A stretch of 64,000 nucleotides of DNA, taken from Bolinopsis microptera. Its lineage: Eukaryota; Ctenophora; Tentaculata; Lobata; Bolinopsidae. The position numbers and the translations under genes are program-made. Location: the NCBI RefSeq assembly GCF_026151205.1, contig NC_087079.1:3180730-3244729 (forward strand), in the 5' to 3' direction. The notes beneath the pieces were generated by a model. That model did no database searches and had not been told where the DNA came from. It saw only the letters and a program-made list of their open reading frames with translations. This document shows, piece after piece, positions 47,201-57,911 of this stretch; position 1 is the stretch's first letter; the number at the start of each line of letters is the position of its first letter.

Positions 47201-50200
47201 TCCTCCTCAGTTCTCCTCAGTCCTCCTTCTCATTTCTCCTAAGTCCTCCTCCTGAGTCCTCCTCCTGAGTCCTCCTCCTCTTCCTTCTGAGTCCTCCTCC
47301 TCCCTCTCAGTCATCCTCCTCAGTCATCCTCCTCAGCCATCCTCCCCAGCCATCCTCCTCAGCCATCCTCCTCAGTACTCCTCAGTCCTCCTCCTTCTCA
47401 GTAATCGTCAGTCCTCCTCCTCAGTCCTCCTCAGTCCTCCTCCTCCACCTGAGTCCTCCTCCTCCTCCTCCTCCTCCTGGGTCCGCCTGGGTCTTCCTGA
47501 TCCTCCCCAGTCCTCTTCCTCCTCCCCTCCTCAGTCCTCCTCCTACTCTTCCTCCTCGTCCTCAGTCCTCCTCATCAGTCCTCAAAATTTCTCCTCCTCC
47601 CCAGTCCTCCTCCTCCTCCAGGGGCCTTTTCCTGGGTCCTCCTCCTGGGTACGGTCCTCCTCCTCCTGGGTCCTCCTCCTCCTGGGTCCTCCTTCTCCTC
47701 CTCAGTCCTTCTCCTCCTCCTCCTCAGTCCTCTTCCTCCTCTTCCTCCTCCTCCTCCCTCTCAGTCATCCTCCTCAGCCATCCTCCTCAGCCATCCTCCT
47801 CAGTCCTCCTCAGTCCTCCTCCTGAGTCCTCCTCCTCCTCAGTCATCCTCCTCAGTTCTCCTCCTCCTCCTCCTAGGTCCTCCTTTTGGGTCCTCCTCCT
47901 CCTCCTGGGTCTTCCTGATCCTCCCCAGTCCTCTTCCTCCTCCCCTCCTCAGTCCTCCTCCTACTCTTCCTCCTCGTCCTCAGTCCTCCTCATCAGTCCT
48001 CAAAATTTCTCCTCCTTCCCAGTCCTCCTCCTCCTCCAGGGGCCTTTTCCTGGGTCCTCCTCCTGGGTCCTCCTCCTCCTGGGTCCTCCTCCTCCTGGGT
48101 CCTCCTCCTCTTCATCCTCCTCCTCTTCCTCCTCGGTCCTCAGTCCTCCTCCTCCTGGGTCCTCCTCCCCATCCTTCTCATCAGTCCTCCTCCTCCCCAG
48201 TCCTCTCCCAGTCCCCCTCCTTCTCCTCCTCCTATTCAGTCCTCCTCCTCCTCCTCCTCCTCAGTTCTCCTCAGTCCTCCTTCTCATTTCTCCTAAGTCC
48301 TCCTCCTGAGTCCTCCTCCTGAGTCCTCCTCCTCTTCCTTCTGAGTCCTCCTCCTGAGTCCTCCTCCTCCCTCTCAGTCATCCTCCTCAGTCATCCTCCT
48401 CAGCCATCCTCCCCAGCCATCCTCCTCAGTACTCCTCAGTCCTCCTCCTTCTCAGTAATCGTCAGTCCTCCTCCTCAGTCCTCCTCAGTCCTCCTCCTCC
48501 TCCTGAGTCCTCCTCCTCCTCCTCCTCCTCCTGGGTCTTCCTGGGTCTTCCTGATCCTCCCCAGTCCTCTTCCTCCTCCCCTCCTCAGTCCTCCTCCTAC
48601 TCTTCCTCCTCGTCCTCAGTCCTCCTCATCAGTCCTCAAAATTTCTCCTCCTCCCCAGTCCTCCTCCTCCTCCAGGGGCCTTTTCCTGGGTCCTCCTCCT
48701 GGGTCCTCCTCCTCCTGGGTCCTCCTCCTCCTGGGTCCTCCTCCTCCTCAGTCATCCTCCTCAGTTCTCCTCCTCCTCCTCCTAGGTCCTCCTTTCGGGT
48801 CCTCCTCCTCCTCCTCCTCCTGGGTCTTCCTGATCCTTCTCCTCCCTCTCAGTCATCCTCCTCAGTCATCCTCCTCAGTCATCTTCCTCAGCCATCCTCC
48901 ACAGCCATCCTTCTCAGCCATCCTCCTCAATACTCTTCAGTACTCTTCAGTACTCTTCAGTCCTCAAATTGTTTGTCCGCTAATGTCCACAAATGTCCGC
49001 TAATGTCCACCAATATCCATCCAAGTCCGCCAATGTCCGTCCGGGTCCGCCAATGTCCGTCCGAGTCCGCCAATGTCCGTCCGAGTCCGCCAATGTCCGT
49101 CTGAGTCCGCCAATGTCCGTCCGTGTCCGCCAATGTCCCAAAAAACACGTCCGTTGTCTCATAGAATCCAAAAAGGACAGAACATAGGCGGACATAGACG
49201 GACATGACACCCCCCCCCCTATATAATATAAGAGAAGCTGTTTCTGAAACTATCACAATTCGGTATGAAATGTGCTGGTTACATAACATAACATGTAGAT
49301 ATAATGTAGATTGTAGATATAGCACGATAGGTTGACGTAACCTCTTTCCATAAAGACCAAAGATAAATCGAGCAGCATTGTTCTGAATCTTTTGTAAGAT
49401 TATTTTTTGTTAGACCATTATCCCACATCCAGAAAGTTTTATATTTCCTCCAAGATGCGTTTTTTTCTAAATTCTGTGGCCCGCTTGCTTCGCTCGCAAG
49501 TTTGGGGAGGGGGCTGTCGGCGAGCGAAGCGAGTCGACGTGTCCAATCCAGCTGCGCAGCGAGCGAAGCAAGCAAGCTGTGGCAGGGGTCTGGGGGCGCA
49601 GCCCCCAGAAGGGTCCAGGGGCGGAGCCCCTTGGCGGGGGCTAGGGGGCGCAGCCCCCCGGAAATTTTTTGCGAAATAGGGTGTTTTAGACGGCATTTGG
49701 CATTAAAGAAATTTGTAGGACAGCAATAAACTGGGATTGAAAAGAATCAAGTACTCACGTAAATTTGGTAACTTCACAACAGCAATCTGCATTCTCCAAT
49801 CAGAATATTTCACTGTGTTCCAAAACTGACAGTATGTTCCTCTTTGATTTTTATACAATCGAAACATTTTCTTCAAAAATTTCCTCAATTAATTTGTTTT
49901 TATTCCAAAAAAATATTTCGAAATTTAGGAGTAACTTCTTAATTTCCTCTTAATTTCCTCTTTTTCTACCGTTTTTCCTCCCAAAAAAAAAATTTCCTCC
50001 AAGGCTGCCTTGCAAGATGGCGTGTTTCTGGATGTGGGACCATTATAGACTGAGTTGCAGTAGTCTAAGAAACAGAGAATGTTGGAGTGAACTAACTGAA
50101 CTTTTAGGTCATGGGAAAGCTTCGGACCGCTTTTTGCTAAGTCTCTTCGGTTTAAATAACGTACTTGGGAGACATAATTTATTTGAGAGTCCAGGTTAAT

Positions 50201-53200
50201 TTGGAGATCAAAAAGGAATCCTAAGGTTCTTGGCGCTCCTAACGGGACTGACTGAGAATATATTATATTTAAGTTACGTGTACTTAATACTTAAAAGATT
50301 TGTTAATATGTTAAATTATATATTGGTTGTAAGTGATACGTTATAACTTATATAATATAAAGTGACAAACTGTATAACATTACATTGTATCATTATATAA
50401 GTTGTGTGCTAATAATATAACGTGTGTTTGTCAATACAACGAGTAGCATGACAGGTGTGTAACAATGATTTTACTGTACACTGTGTAAGTTTCATAGATA
50501 GTATAGTGTGTGCTACATGTTGTTGAATGTTGTAACATGTAAGTTCATGTTTGTAGTGTGCTGTGTAGCGTGAAGTTATGTCACGTGATGTGACGTCATT
50601 TCACGTGGTGTGACGTCATTTCACGTGGCATGAGTGTAGTGTGCTGTAATGAAGTTTTGATATTTAGTTATTTGTTTTAGGGAAAGATTAGACTTGGGCG
50701 TTGTTTTAACTATCCCTGGTTTAGAACTTGAATTTAATATTGAATAATTCTAATATTAAGAATTAATTAAGTTGCTGTATTACCCAAACCACGAAAATGT
50801 AGAAATATGTTGAGTGTATACGTGATCAGATAATACTACTGCTTTCTGATTTGTCTGCAGTAAAGGAGGACGATAAATAAAACGTTCCTGGATATTTGTG
50901 AATAAAATGTTGCGCTCCTTGAAATCTGATAAAAGTCTGATTACATTACATGATATTGTTTCTCGTGTTATTTCACATCTAAATCAAATTATTCTTTCCT
51001 ATTAGGACTTATAATACATTATATGTATGTATATCGTATTATTTCATTCTTGTCATGTAATGGAATATGAGATGTAAAACGTATGTGCGCTCTAACAATA
51101 TGTATAAACAGTATAATCGTAATCATGTCTTTCCTCGAACTGTTTTTAATGTAATTTCACACGAATGCTGCAAGAAAGGTGTAACCAAATTGAATGTCAT
51201 GATCACGTGATTTGGTAATAACTCTGATTTTACTGTGTGGCACTTGTAATGATGGTTTAAAAAGCTTTTGATAATTACTTAATGACTGTTCACTAATATA
51301 ATGCTCAAAACAAGGTCAGGCAAAACAAGGTTCAATTTAAGTACGGTTCAATTATAAGTACGGTTCTAATTAACTAATTTGGTGCAGGATTAGCTGACCA
51401 GTAATCGTGCCTTGAGAAAGGTTTAGTGTCCGACATAAAATGTCCGACAAAACATTAATGCAGACTGCAGAGCATATATTGTAAGCAGTCATCGTTTGCT
51501 TCAGATTCGTAGATTATTTGTAATTTAGGGTTCGAACAACGAAAACGAGAGTAATAAAGAGGGTTACAAGATATTAAACTATATCGCATTAACTTTAATC
51601 TTCACTAAAGCTCTACCAGCTTTATGAAAAACTATAACTTTACTTGCACATTAATTTGCCCTTATTAACCCACATTCCACAAGCTTGTCACAAACCACGT
51701 CTAGACCTCGTGAGTTCCCGGCTGTGAGTCTTAACTGGGGGATTTGTAGCACATCGGGAGGAAGATGTGTTTTACGCATCGGTGGCTCTGAGTCTTAACT
51801 GGGGGATTTGTAACACATCGGGAGGAAGATGTGTTTTACGCATCGGTGGTTGAGTCACACCCTGGTTTCTAGAAGAATTATTCTATCAGTTGCTAATAAT
51901 ATTATAAATCTTTAATATTAAACTTAACTAATATTAAACTTCTAATGCAGTGTTTTAATGAAGTTAAACCAATTGTGTCATTTATTATCAATGACTCACT
52001 TGTCACTGGAAAATTTCCGTCAGTCCTAAAGAGTGCTCTTGTCAGACCAGCCATCAAAGATGATAAAGGAGATGTCAATAGCTTCAACAACTATAGACCG
52101 ATTAGTAACTTACCTTTCCTCTCGAAACTCATTGAAAAGAGCGTCCAGAAACAGATGACCAAACATCTTGACTATCACAATCTTCATGCTGAGCATCAAA
52201 GTGGTTATAGGTCAAATCATAGCTGCGAAACTGCGACCCTTACCATCTACAATGATCTTCTTTGTATCAGTGACATGAAAAGTAAGGTTATCCTCCTCCT
52301 TTTGGACCTCAGTGCTGCTTTTGATACTGTAAATCATCACTTGCTCCTAAAAAAACTAAAAAAGGACTTTGGTTTTGAAGGTACTGTTCTCGAATGGTTT
52401 ACATCATACCTTAATAACAGATCCTTCACAGTAACTATTGATAAATCAAGATCAAAGAGATGCTTCCTTAGAATTGGAGTCCCGCAAGGTTCAATTCTAG
52501 GTCCAATTCTGTTTATACTTTACACAAAGGAGCTCAATCAGATCGCAAAGAGACATGGATTTAACATCCACATGTACGCAGATGACACTCAACTGTACAT
52601 TGAGTTTAACCCACTATTTCGAGATCTCTCAACAATCGAAGAGAGAATAACAAATTGTTTTGAAGATATTAAGACCTGGATGACCCAAAATAAACTCAAA
52701 CTGAACCAAAACAAAACAGAAGCTCTTGTAGTACAGACCAAGAACAGTTACTCTTCATGTCCAGTCGATTCAATACAGTTTGACAATGCAGCTGACCCTG
52801 TGGATGCATCCCGCACAGTGAAAAGTTTAGGTGTCCTATTTGATCAATTCCTAACATTTGAAGACCAAATAAATTCAATTATCAGTTGCTGCAACATCCA
52901 TCTGAGAAACCTTCGAGTTATAGGCTCAAAGCTTAACTATGATCTAAAAAGACAGCTCATTCACTGCTTGATCTTTTCAAAAGTAGACTACTGCAATGGA
53001 CTCTTATACGGTTTACCTGATCTTCTAATAAAGAAACTCCAGAAGGTACAAAATTCCTGTGTTCGATTCTTGTTTGGTTGGAAAGCTATCAAAAAATGGG
53101 ACAGTGTCACTCCATTCCTGAAAAAAGCCCATTTTCTTCCGATACGACAACGAATAGAGTATAAGATTGCTCTAACCGTGTTCAAATGCATTAACAACAT

Positions 53201-56200
53201 AGCGCCGGAGTATATCATCAAATGTATTGACATCAAAAGTCAACCTGTACGTGTACTAAGAACTGAAGAAGACTATTTCCTCCTAAATGTTCCTCCTATT
53301 TCAAACTATAGTAAAACCGAGAGAAGTTTCAGCTACTGCGGACCCTCTGTTTGGAATAAGCTTCCTTATCAATTGAGAACACTAACCGATATCGTCTTAT
53401 TTAAAAAGAAACTAAAAACTCATCTCTTTGAAAACGTATTTGTATAAGTATCATGTATTACCTTTCTCATAAAATCCATACTTCATAAAAATAAGTTCTT
53501 ATGTACATGTTACTCATGAGTCGCTTTAGATGGTTTGAACTGAATCTTTGGGTTTTGAGTTCTTTATGGCTATAAAGCGATGTATAAATTCCTACTTATT
53601 ATTATTATTATTAACTTAATAATACTACAAAATATTCACCGCGTACAATATGATTCATATCATTTTGTTCATAAAAAGGTGCATGTGCAGTAAGAATTGC
53701 TCTTTTGCAAGCAACAGGTTACAGTTATTTTTACCCATGTCAGTAATTCCTTATCTCACAGTACTAAGTAATAAGTTTATTGTGTTTCAATACTCATAAT
53801 AACATGATTAATTCAGGTACGCCCGAGTTCATGGCCCCGGAAATGTACAACGAGAAGTACAATGAAGCAGTGGATGTGTACGCTTTTGGAATGTGTGTGT
53901 TAGAGATAGTAACCAACCAGTACCCCTACATGGAGTGTCAGAATGCAGCGCAGATCTACAAGAAAGTTACTAATGTGAGTATACTAGAGTTACTAATTAG
54001 TAACTAAAGTTACTAATGTGAGTATACTAGATTACTAGATATAGATACTTGTGAACTGTATTTGTTTTGACACGTGATAGTGGTTATGGGGTTTGGTACG
54101 TCAATACTCGAAGCTGATTGGTTTGTAACGTGTCAGGAAATATGATTCACCTCCCTTCCAGTGGCCAGTGCCCATATCTATGTTTAATGTAGATGTGGAA
54201 AAAGGCGTGAAATATTTGGCTGTCTGCCAAAAAAAGCTATTTTTAACGTAGATCTACAAGTCATCAACCTTAGGAATTTGGTAACTAGAGTAGTATGTTT
54301 GATATAAAATATTTATTTGGCTTCCATATTTGTGTACCAAATTACATAATCAATCTACTAATATATATCTGTAAGACACAGCTTGGGAATCGCCTGCCGG
54401 AATGTTGTAATTTTAACTATTTTACGAGTGTAACAACACACCAGGGTGTAAAGCCTAACTCGCTGGAGGAAGTGACAGATCTAAACTTACGGAGGATAAT
54501 TGACATGTGTCTCAAACAAGTCGCTCAGGACAGGTTTGTGCTACTATTATTGTCTTCTAGCGGTAATCTTTTTTAGTACTTTCAATATTACTATTATATA
54601 ACAAATAGATTGAGAACACATAGTTTGTTAACCTGAATATTATGATGTTGTTGGTTACAATGGGAGTTCAACTATTTCATTTGTTGAAAAGAGCAAGTGT
54701 ATTCTTCGTCGCAACAACATGATAATCAGAAATTTCGAAATTCAATATTTTTCCGGAAGTTAAATATTTGCTAAATACGCTCGTTTCCGTGAATTTTCGG
54801 CACAAGCATTAAAATGCACACGTACAACAAGTATTAAATTAACACGTATTTTATAGTATAGCTTTATAATGATTCTAGTTAAGTTGTTTATTAATACAGG
54901 GTGGGCCAAAAGTCAGTGTGCAAACGTTGGCTTTCGCATTTATTTGTCACATAATCACCCAGTCAATTTTGTTAACGAGATACACTAAATGCTTGATAAC
55001 TTCGTCATTTCTAATACTTACTTTAATTTAGTTTTTTTCAGATCAGATGCAACATTTAATAATCTACCGTCTCTAAAAAAATATTAGGCGTCCAGCATGT
55101 TCAGAGAGAACAATATAGGTGTTTTAATATCGAATGACTAAAATAATCTAATTTCCAAATTTGGCGACGGAATCTTCGAACAAGTAGGTACAGTATGCCG
55201 TCTGCAAAGCAACAACTCTAAAATATAAAACACGGCGGAAGTATAAGACCCAATGCTCCAACGTTTGCACACTGACTTTTGCCCCCCCCCCCCCCCCCCT
55301 GTATAATCTGGATATGTCGATAAGATAAAAATATATAATAAGTACGTCATAAGACCATTGTAGATATTAAATATTACCAAAATTGTCACATCAATATCTC
55401 AACTCAGGACTACTATAAAAGAATTATACGAACAAGACTTCTTTGTGGAACTAGATGTAAAAGTGGCAGTAATCAACAAAGTTACTGAAAAATCAGATGT
55501 CAGCGATAAGAACGACCAAAAGTTCCAGTTACAGATTGAACTTCACAAGGTACGGTAGATTTTGATTGTATTTTGTTTAATTGTATTAAGTTATGTTTTT
55601 CTCATGGTCATTTTTAGAAACTATTTTATTATTCATGTAAACTAGCAAACTGCTTAAAGTATAGTGTTAGAGTGTAGACGTCCGTAGGATTTGAAAATCC
55701 ACTGCTGTGATGTTTTCTTCTTCTGGACCAAAGTATAATATGTAGAGACATTCTTTTTATCTTTTCTGTGGGATAGAAAGTTCTGTCTTACCGACTACTG
55801 CATACGCCGTGCTGACTAACGGAAAGTACGATCTTGAAGAATTTGAAGTTACTATCATCTGACAAATTTGACAAAGGAGCAGAACTCTGCATCCTACAAA
55901 AGCAAAAACTCAGAGCCCTCATTCAGTACACTTGCCTTGGGGCTTGTCAACAAGTGTTAGAGAGTCGGCGAACACTACTTGTTCCTGATTCTAGTCAAAG
56001 CAACATTCATTACCCGAAGTACGTCTCTTCTCTACAGTGCGGGATGGAAAAGATTGAAAGGATTTTATTATCAGTGTATATGTATAGTATATAGTATTTA
56101 TGTCGACTTTTTCTCAAGGTGTAATTTTTGTATCCAAACATTTTATTTAAACCCATTCTCTACTCCGCATGTCTAATAGAAGAAAACCTACTTAATTAAA

Positions 56201-57504
56201 TTTGATATCAGTTCAAAAATTCCTTTTTACTGAAAGTTTTCCTTGATTATTTATTATTATGCGGAAAACCCACATAAGTACAATATACATGTAAATACTA
56301 CACAGTGTATCAATATTCGTTCTTATCTCTTACATCTGTTCTATGGGGGCTGTGATAACCATTTCATACTTTGAAAAGAGTAACTCATTAACTTGCTGCA
56401 GGTCAATATCGCCACTACAAACGTACGGAACGATGAAAAGCGAGACCCGTGGAGAAAATACCAGTGTATAATTGACCTTGATAGGGAAATACCGCTCAAT
56501 ATTGCTGATGAGATGGTAAGTTGATAATATAAATAATAATAATGTTATGTAGTTGTACAGGTTTCCTCATAAGTCAAAATCCATGCACTGCTAAATGTAA
56601 AGTAGTATGATATACTAGATGTACTACTATAAATACAGTATGTAATCGTTTTCTCCAGATCTTGCCGGCTGCAAGCTTTTTTAAAGGTTACTCTAAAGGA
56701 AGAGTTGTCGGGATGGCACTCAATTAGCTCAAATTATGATGACGCATTGTAGTAACGCGCGAAGCTGTTGCAGTGTCCAAAAAATGTATTTTTAGCGCGA
56801 ACGTACGTTTTTATTTGCGCGCAGCCATTCAGATTTATTCGATCATCTAGCTATCCTAAGTAATGCGCGCGTTATATGTGTACAATCTGCCGGAAATAGC
56901 ATCGTTTGGTAATCGTACAGTGTACATGTAAACAAATTAAAGGTTTATTCATACGTTATGTTTCAGTTCCAAGAAAAAATATTCAAGAACGAGGAGATGA
57001 AACAGGAGGTAGCTAAACAGATTGACGAACAGATCAAAAAGTAAGATTTGGAGATTCGGTGTGCCCGACATTTATTTACCAGCAATTAAAATTTATGGCG
57101 TTCCTTGACATTCTAGTTTACAATCAAGGAGTGTTTTATCTCTACGGTACACTGGATTATTCACTTAATTAATCTCCCATTTTAACATGCATGATATTAC
57201 ATGCATGATATTTCAAGTGATATTATTTTCAAGTGATAACTATAAATGTGTATTGTTGACTGATGACTGTAGTAACAACCTCCTCCCCAGTTTCAGAGAG
57301 CAAGAAAGAGAAGAAGGCCGACAACACGAGCAAGTGCCGGTCAAAGCTGCAGTTCCTGAGAGTCTCACAGTGGAGAACACTCAGGCAAGGGAAGGGGAGA
57401 AGAAACCGGAGGAGTCAGTGAGGAGTGCTCCCAGTTCTACCAGTATCACTAAAGAGCAACCTCATGAGGACAACACTGCCAACAGGGTTAGTAACCATGG
57501 GTAA
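38202..57504 (+). CDS. WNK: WNK (with-no-lysine) serine/threonine kinase, 11 coding exons
   Basis: WNK kinases sense chloride and osmotic state and activate SPAK/OSR1, which control cation-chloride cotransporters. Exons: 38202-38269, 38687-38852, 39195-39369, 39764-39884, 44094-44193, 53817-53974, 54445-54533, 55408-55549, 56402-56515, 56967-57040 and 57291-57504. WNK hallmarks: the catalytic Lys moved to the glycine loop (GSGSFKRVY, Lys58), Cys75 in AVAWCELL where other kinases have Lys, HRDLK (169-173), DLGLA (190-194), activation loop [17 protein letters not shown]2-like/OSR1-C domain follows (KELYEQDFF), then a charged Gln/Glu/Lys-rich C-terminus. Near 39315 the frame is broken by 11 nt with GT..AG ends; without them the protein is 469 residues, far shorter than vertebrate WNKs (over 1200). 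The end at 57504 reads into a GTTAGT, so a longer spliced tail is possible. Confidence 0.9.
41353..43502 (-). CDS. Carbohydrate sulfotransferase, type II Golgi membrane protein, 4 exons
   Basis: A PAPS-dependent sulfotransferase of the CHST type that would add sulfate to glycans in the Golgi. Exons (minus strand) are 43502-43007, 42828-42612, 42353-42216 and 41875-41353; phases join to 457 residues. Residues 1-16 are cytosolic, 17-38 a single membrane anchor. Next comes a stem with an 11-residue repeat ([11 protein letters not shown]) encoded by 33-bp tandem units at 43168-43260. The 5'-phosphosulfate loop is SSFRTGSSF (129-136) and the 3'-phosphate region is IHLVRHP (271-276). The pair YNYCTDN and [13 protein letters not shown] fits the CHST1-7 family C-terminal half. 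Met7 is an alternative start. It is nested antisense in a WNK intron. Its own intron 3 holds the 20-bp CRE-bearing array. Substrate cannot be told from sequence. Confidence 0.88.
41915..42195. repeat. 20-bp tandem array with CRE and E-box motifs, ~14 units
   Basis: The unit GTGACGTCATATTACGTGGT repeats about 14 times with few changes (TTACGTGGT, CACTTGATG, CACGTGGT). Each unit contains TGACGTCA, the palindromic CREB/ATF site. Several also have CACGTG, the bHLH E-box. It lies within intron 3 of the sulfotransferase and, in antisense, within a WNK intron. Confidence 0.92.
44215..44325. repeat. Second CRE/E-box 20-bp array, ~5 units
   Basis: The same unit as at 41915-42195, in the same direction, beginning 20 bp after the donor of the WNK exon that ends at 44193. 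CACGTGGTGTGACGTCA occurs with single-base variants (GACTTC, GGCGGC). Confidence 0.9.
45188..45648. repeat. Inverted 15-bp minisatellites enclosing TTAGGG-like and GGGTCCT arrays
   Basis: The left part has about seven units of GACAATTGACCCCCC. The right part (45590-45645) has the complement, GGGGGGTCAATTGTC. Between them lie (GGGTTA)n runs at 45375-45445, (GGGTCA)n and (GGGTCCT)n. The G-rich strand is continuous for about 230 bp and could form G-quadruplexes. All of it sits inside the hAT element. Confidence 0.88.
45640..45961 (+). pseudogene. hAT transposase C-terminal dimerisation fragment
   Basis: The frame reads [20 protein letters not shown], then a leucine-rich helix region ([20 protein letters not shown]). 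This is the conserved hAT family dimerisation domain, ending in an acidic Ser/Asp/Glu tail and a stop. No upstream BED finger or catalytic domain is present in the element, and the frame opens straight out of minisatellite DNA, so it is a remnant. Confidence 0.85.
46263..49224. mobile_element. ~2.96-kb TIR-bounded block filled with satellite DNA
   Basis: The left end TATAGGGGGGGGTGTCACG followed by TCCGTCTATGTCCGC is mirrored at the right end (49192-49224), with TA-rich flanks. Next to each end are arrays of a 10-bp (GCGGACATAG, 46318-46436) and a 20-bp unit (49020-49135), plus a shared direct motif CATARAATCCAAAAAGGACA. The centre is the CT-rich satellite at 46597-48960. The block starts 20 bp after the hAT element. 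No transposase is encoded. Whether it moves as a unit is an inference from the ends. Confidence 0.6.
46597..48960. repeat. 2.36-kb CT-only-like satellite (TCCTCC core) with higher-order copies
   Basis: Almost every base on the + strand is C or T, apart from regular CAGTCC, GGGTCC and GAGTCC spacers. Higher-order copies are visible: the segment with GTCCTCAAAATTTCTCC and CCAGGGGCCTTTTCCTGGGT occurs near 47580, 47995 and 48635. The 214-codon frame across it is an artefact of composition. Such purine/pyrimidine-asymmetric DNA can form triplexes and stall polymerases. Confidence 0.93.
49480..49670. repeat. GC-rich palindrome cluster
   Basis: An island of about 70% GC in AT-rich intron DNA, made of short palindromes: GCGAGCGAAGCGAG / CTTCGCTCGC, CTGGGGGCGCAGCCCCCAG, GGGGCGGAGCCCC and GGGGGCGCAGCCCCCC. 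All frames through it are shadows. Its base composition differs sharply from both flanks, which suggests insertion or a structured repeat. Confidence 0.75.
50575..50640. repeat. Third CRE/E-box 20-bp array, ~3 units
   Basis: TGTCACGTGATGTGACGTCA followed by two TTTCACGTGGTGTGACGTCA units and a broken last one. It lies in the 9.6-kb WNK intron, about 6.3 kb from the array at 44215. Confidence 0.88.
51726..51849. repeat. 62-bp tandem duplication
   Basis: Two adjacent copies of a 62-bp unit (GAGTCTTAACTGGGGGATTT .. TTTTACGCATCGGTGG) differing by one base near the middle. No coding potential. It lies 80 bp before the LINE at 51930. Confidence 0.85.
51930..53625 (+). mobile_element. LINE reverse transcriptase, 5'-truncated, long intact frame
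   Basis: A 500-codon frame (51945-53447), entered without a proper start, carries the non-LTR reverse transcriptase: [44 protein letters not shown] and the catalytic [14 protein letters not shown]-terminal region follows with WNKLPYQLR, as in CR1/L2/Jockey-type LINEs. The 3' end is TATAAAGCGATGTATAAATTC followed by (ATT)n, a typical microsatellite tail. No frameshift was found in the RT, so this copy is younger than the two other LINEs in the window. The endonuclease is missing. It lies sense within a WNK intron. Confidence 0.88.
54895..55302. mobile_element. 408-bp TIR element, relative of 33368-34138
   Basis: It begins TACAGGGTGGGCCAAAAGTC and ends with the complement, in which a C run has expanded to about 19 bases. 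Internal sequence such as ATCACCCAGTCAATTTTGTT matches the complement of 33660-33710. It looks like a deletion derivative of the same family. It lies between the WNK exons ending at 54533 and starting at 55408. Confidence 0.85.
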
Positions 57505-57911
57505 CACGGTTACCAAACATTCTAGGGAGTAAAAGTGCTTTCTAGGAATTATTACTGTCTGTAAGTTTTTATTTATTAGGTCTGTAAGTTTTTATTTATT
57601 AGTTGGTGGGCCACAATGAAAATACATTTAATATCGCACAAATTAAGGTTTCAAAATTATTGTATAAGCAGGGGTTTTAATACCTGTGAACTTGTAAGAA
57701 CTATTATTGGTCTCATATTAATGCTATATAATAATCTCATGTACAATTTTTCTCGTTTAATCCATCGACAAATTATCACTGTTTAGCTCATTAGCTGCTG
57801 TAATCTACATACTGTTCTGACGAAGTGTCATGTAATTGTTAAAGCCTTTTTTAAAATACATCCTTCTTACTTATTTTCCGGAAAACCTGGTACTTTTTGT
57901 AAAATGTCTCC
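57505..57911. other. Spacer between convergent WNK and BTB genes
   Basis: The WNK gene (+) and the BTB gene (-) end about 400 bp apart. A short duplicated phrase (TAAGTTTTTATTTATTAG) is seen at 57560-57602. No further gene is present. Confidence 0.5.

Noticed and set aside
46598-47242. A 214-codon frame rich in Ser and Pro.
   Set aside because: It lies wholly in the TCCTCC satellite, and its composition explains the lack of stops.
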